Of a stretch of DNA of 64,000 nucleotides, positions 60,741 through 64,000 are shown piece by piece; position 1 is the first letter of the stretch, and each line of letters begins with the position of its first letter. The position numbers were made by a program, and so were the translations under genes. Source of the stretch: Nesterenkonia muleiensis (GTDB lineage: Bacteria; Actinomycetota; Actinomycetes; Actinomycetales; Micrococcaceae). The notes under the pieces were generated by a model. That model did not search any database. It had not been told where the DNA came from and saw only the letters and a program-made list of their open reading frames with translations. The stretch is taken from assembly GCF_003600155.1 (NCBI RefSeq), contig NZ_QWLD01000050.1, positions 1-64,000 on the forward strand, written 5' to 3'.

Positions 60741-63700
60741 GAGGCTCCCACCAGTTCCAGCGTCGAGCCGCGATGGGTCTTGCTGACTTTCAGCTGTACA
60801 GGGATCTGCTGGTGCATCTCGGTCACGTGGCTGACCACGCCGATTCTCCGACCTTCACCCTGCAAGGTATGCAGCGCCGCCATCACAGAATCGAGCGTCT
60901 GCTCGTCCAGGGAGCCGAACCCCTCATCGATGAACAGGCTGTCCAGTCCGATGCCTCCTGACTCGGACTGCACCATCTCCGCCAGCCCCAGGGCGAGCGC
61001 GAGTGCAGCCATGAACGTCTCACCCCCGGAGAGAGACTCTGCCGGCCGCTGCTGTTCGGCATACTCATCGTGGACTTTGAGGTCGAGTCCGCGCAGTCCG
61101 CGCCCACCGCGGTCGGCGTCGAGCAGAAGCTGGTAACGGCCATCTGTCATTGCGCTCAGATGCTGGGTGGCGGCCTCGGCCACACGTTCCAGTCTGGCGG
61201 CCAGCACGAAGGTGGTCAGGCGCATCCGTCGGCTGTTGTCGCCTCCCACACCACGTACTGCTTCGGCCAGTTCAGCACGGCGAAGGGTGTCAGCCGCCTG
61301 CTGGTTCCGGTCGGTGAGCGACTGCTGCAGCGCAGCAGCTGTGCGTTCGACACCACGAGCTTCAGCGGTGAAATCGGTGAGCCTGCGGTGGGCCTGCTCG
61401 TAGGAGTCCTGGGCTTGGGCGGCTGCCCGTTCAGCCTCCTGCAAGTCTTCTTGGCTGGGGGACTGCTCCTCAGCAGCGGCACGGCGCATACCGGCTTTGA
61501 CGTCGTGGTCATATTCGGCCTCGTAGTCGAGGCTGGCAGCGGTGGCCATGAAGGACTCCAGCACTTCGGTGAGCCGCGGCAGCTCATCCTCTGGCAGCAG
61601 TGCGGCTGCGACCGCTTGAGCGTGGGGGAAGGCCGAGACGGTCAGATCCTCATTGACTTCCGCTCTGCGCTCATCAGCCAGCTGCTGGGACTGTTCAGTC
61701 TCCTGGCGCGCCTGTCGGGCAGCGGTGAGCCTGCCCTGCAGCGCGTCCAAGGCCGCGAGGCGGTCCGCCACGGAGTCATGGTCTCCGCGCAGGGTGGCCA
61801 ACCTCTGCTCCAGATCCCTGACCTCCTGGTTCAGCCGGGCCGATTCTGCGGCCCCAGCGGCTTCGGCGTGACTGGCCTCGGTGTGCTGCTGGCGCAGCTG
61901 CGCCAGTTCCTCCCGGGTGCGCTCTGCCTCGTTGTGCAGACGTCGCTGCTCGGTGCGCTGCTGCTGGGCGGTCTCGGCCCGGTTGGTGGCCTCGGTGCAC
62001 AGCCTTTCCGCCTCGGTCAGAGTGAGGTCTGCGCACTCCCCCAGGGCTGCCCGGGAGGCCTGCAGCGAGTCGGCAGCGCTGCGCTGGGCGGCGCGGGCAG
62101 CTTCCAAGGCTGAACGCGCCTCCTGAAGGGCTTCGGAGGCGGCCTCGAGCTCTTCCTCCGTGACACTGCTGGTACCGGCATCCAACGGTTGGGGGTGATC
62201 GGTAGATCCGCAGACCAGACACGGCTCCCCTGGTGAGAGCTCCTGGGCGAGCCGGTGGGCCACTGACTGCAGATAGCGCTGTGAGATCTCCCGGAGCCTC
62301 TGTTCACACGAGGTCTGGTGCTTCTGAGCCGCAGAGACGTCCTCGTCCAGCACTGCGACCTGTTGAGCCGTGCTGTCCCGTTCAGCCACCCGTTCTGCCC
62401 GGGTCTGGGCGGCAGCCAGCGCAGCCTGGGCGGCGTCGTACCGCTGATCGACCTGCTCGGCGCTGAGCAGCTGAGCCACGATCTCATCGCGCGCCTGCTG
62501 CTTGGCGCCTACCAGGGCCTCGAACTCAGTGGCGCGTTCCCGAGCCCGGACCAGTGCCTGCTGGCTCTGCTGCGCGGAGGAGACCCGCTCAGCGTGACGC
62601 TGCTCGACCTGGCCGGTCTGTGGATCGGTCAACCGTGCTCTGAGGTCCACCAGCTCATCGAATGCCTGATCGTAGGTCTGGGCAGAGATGTCGGACTGGG
62701 CCCGCAGGGCCAGCTCTGCCGCTTCCTCGGCCCGGTGCTGCTCGGCGCGGCGGTGCCTGACGGCCTGCTCGTGCTGCTCAGCACGCTTCAGGCTCTCCTG
62801 CAGCGCCGATGCCGCGTGATGGCTGGCGATCTGCTTCTCAGCGCGCTGCGCCTCTGGCTGCGCCTTCTGGTGGGCCTGGAGCCTGGCGGTATGCTCAGCC
62901 CAGCGCGTCAGCTGCCGATGCCGCAGGGTCAGGACCTCCAGCTCTTGGGCAGCGGTCTGCGCGACCTGCTGAGCCTGCGTGGCGGCCGCCTCCAAAGTCT
63001 GCCGGCATCGTCCGGCCTGCTCCAGCACGGCATCTGCCAGCTCTTCCTCCGGGAGGTCCTCGCTGCCCGGCATCTGCTCCCCCAGCAGAGCCTCCGCACT
63101 GGTGCGCAGCGACTCCGCATGCACATGGACCCGAGCCGCCAGCTCGTTGAGCTGAGACTCGGAGTCACGCTTGCGCTCCCAGAGGTAGTGTTCGAGCTGC
63201 TCATAGGTGGCAATGTCGAACAGCTGCTCGAGGATCTTCCGCCGGTCCTCGTTGGTGGCATGCATCAGCTGGGCGAAGGCCCCCTGCGGAAGCATGATCA
63301 CTTTGGTGAACTCGTCCATGTCCAGTCCCAGAATCCCGGAGAGCTCTCTGTCGCCTTCGGCAATCTTGTGCACCGGGACAGGGCTCCACGCCCCGCGCTC
63401 GAACCGCTTGATGAACACCGCCGGGCCCTCGGCCTGATCAGCGGCACCGGCACGTTTGGCAGGCCGGTAGTGCCGGGGCTCACGCCGGACGTGGAAACGG
63501 TCCTGACCGCAGGAGAACTCCAGCTCCACATAGGGTTTCCGCTCTGCTGGGGCATGCTGGGACTTCAGTCCGTCGCTGCGCCGCTGACCGGGGACATCCC
63601 CATAGAGGGCGAAGGTGATGGCGTCCAGCACGGAGGTCTTCCCCGATCCGGTCTGTCCGCGCAGCAGAAACAAGCCGTCTGCGCTCAAGGCATCGAAGTC

Positions 63701-63760
63701 AACGGTCTCGGTGCCGGCGAAGGGCCCGAAGGCGCAGATTTCCAGACGGTGGAACTTCAT
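60737..63760 (-). CDS. sbcC: Exonuclease subunit SbcC (Rad50-like)
   Basis: A 1007-residue SMC-type ATPase that, with SbcD, opens DNA ends and cuts hairpins. Walker A is GQTGSGKTSVLD (about 36), the signature is SLSGGETFMAALALALG (about 905) and Walker B LDSLFIDEGFGSLDE. Between them lie two long coiled coils broken at about residue 510 by the zinc hook CLVC. It is coupled to sbcD by ATGA upstream and to the membrane-protein gene by ATGA downstream. Confidence 0.93.
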   Translation of the reverse strand: MKFHRLEICAFGPFAGTETVDFDALSADGLFLLRGQTGSGKTSVLDAITFALYGDVPGQRRSDGLKSQHAPAERKPYVELEFSCGQDRFHVRREPRHYRPAKRAGAADQAEGPAVFIKRFERGAWSPVPVHKIAEGDRELSGILGLDMDEFTKVIMLPQGAFAQLMHATNEDRRKILEQLFDIATYEQLEHYLWERKRDSESQLNELAARVHVHAESLRTSAEALLGEQMPGSEDLPEEELADAVLEQAGRCRQTLEAAATQAQQVAQTAAQELEVLTLRHRQLTRWAEHTARLQAHQKAQPEAQRAEKQIASHHAASALQESLKRAEQHEQAVRHRRAEQHRAEEAAELALRAQSDISAQTYDQAFDELVDLRARLTDPQTGQVEQRHAERVSSAQQSQQALVRARERATEFEALVGAKQQARDEIVAQLLSAEQVDQRYDAAQAALAAAQTRAERVAERDSTAQQVAVLDEDVSAAQKHQTSCEQRLREISQRYLQSVAHRLAQELSPGEPCLVCGSTDHPQPLDAGTSSVTEEELEAASEALQEARSALEAARAAQRSAADSLQASRAALGECADLTLTEAERLCTEATNRAETAQQQRTEQRRLHNEAERTREELAQLRQQHTEASHAEAAGAAESARLNQEVRDLEQRLATLRGDHDSVADRLAALDALQGRLTAARQARQETEQSQQLADERRAEVNEDLTVSAFPHAQAVAAALLPEDELPRLTEVLESFMATAASLDYEAEYDHDVKAGMRRAAAEEQSPSQEDLQEAERAAAQAQDSYEQAHRRLTDFTAEARGVERTAAALQQSLTDRNQQAADTLRRAELAEAVRGVGGDNSRRMRLTTFVLAARLERVAEAATQHLSAMTDGRYQLLLDADRGGRGLRGLDLKVHDEYAEQQRPAESLSGGETFMAALALALGLAEMVQSESGGIGLDSLFIDEGFGSLDEQTLDSVMAALHTLQGEGRRIGVVSHVTEMHQQIPVQLKVSKTHRGSTLELVGAS

Positions 63761-64000
63761 GCCTTCTCCCCCGCCGACGCTGTCCTGACTGCCTCCAGGG
63801 CGGTCTCCACTGTGTTCAGCTCCTGCTGGGTCGCTGCCCGGCTGCGGACATGCTGGAGAAAACCTGCGACGACGTCCAGCTCGCTCTCTGCCTGGTGCAG
63901 CCTCTGTGCGTAGCTGCCGGCGGAATCGGTCAGTCCCGCGCCGGCGTAGCTGTAGTGCATCAGATGCGGGTATGCCTCACGGAGCCTCTGGTAGGCGCGT
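63757..64000 (-). CDS. sbcD: Exonuclease subunit SbcD (C-terminal part, gene continues beyond window)
   Basis: The reading frame enters from the right edge with YQRLREAYPHLMHYSYAG and runs to a stop that overlaps the sbcC start. The helical C-terminal tail fits the Rad50-binding end of Mre11/SbcD proteins. The nuclease motifs lie outside the window, so identity rests mainly on linkage to sbcC and this terminal block. Confidence 0.8.
   Translation of the reverse strand, partial: RAYQRLREAYPHLMHYSYAGAGLTDSAGSYAQRLHQAESELDVVAGFLQHVRSRAATQQELNTVETALEAVRTASAGEKA

Noticed and set aside
62318-63913. 531-codon plus-strand frame
   Set aside because: Antisense to sbcC and the end of sbcD. Leu/Gly-rich with no recognisable domain.

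Overview
The window is high-GC DNA with dense, mostly four-base-overlapping genes. It points to an actinobacterium: it has mycothione reductase, paired clpP1/clpP2, the gcvH-garA-ftsR-DUF151-MerR block, an LpqY-SugABC-type sugar importer and an ultrashort-stem ileS T-box leader. Acidic proteins and many TagGH/TupA-like surface-polymer genes suggest a Micrococcaceae-like, possibly halo-alkaliphilic lineage. The genus is inference only. No rRNA, CRISPR array, phage or intact insertion sequence was seen.

Region 1 (1-9278) looks like a phosphoester/phosphonate-type scavenging island. On the minus strand there is a GntR/UTRA-controlled ABC importer (lipoprotein, two permeases, ATPase) translationally coupled to a HAD phosphatase and an endonuclease/exonuclease/phosphatase-fold enzyme. 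A secreted metallophosphoesterase follows downstream. The GntR gene is divergent, and two TTCAC/GTGAA-type palindromes lie in the shared promoter region.

Region 2 (9306-26490) is a large cell-surface polymer locus. It has an asparagine-synthase-like protein, two GT4-like modules (one fused to a GT2 domain), two ATP-grasp ligases (one TupA-like), two PF11316-type rhamnosyltransferase-like proteins around a beta-helix protein, a pyruvyl transferase and a two-gene TagGH/Wzm-Wzt-type exporter. A trans-aconitate methyltransferase gene sits inside it. The set suggests an acidic, possibly amino-acid-bearing, exported wall polymer.

Region 3 (26491-37011) holds the housekeeping chain ileS-folC-DUF4233-ndk, headed by a T-box leader that carries a 3' tRNA-Glu-like half. 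A small accessory patch (GNAT gene, decayed VapC-like toxin) and an MgtC gene follow, then valS. Region 4 (37107-45064) has an SDR, a mycothiol-linked DsbA-like protein, mycothione reductase, a ParA-like ATPase, a small monooxygenase, the MerR-DUF151-ftsR-garA-gcvH block and an orphan NarL-type regulator.

Region 5 (45139-54912) holds lpqY-sugA-sugB-sugC with a CRP/GlxR-like site, then clpX, clpP2, clpP1 and tig with structured intergenic repeats, then tRNA-Pro and tRNA-Lys. Region 6 (55026-64000) holds a hypothetical gene, bcp, a tRNA-Leu abutting a solute-binding-protein gene, mqo, an alpha/beta hydrolase, a small membrane protein, and sbcC with the end of sbcD.
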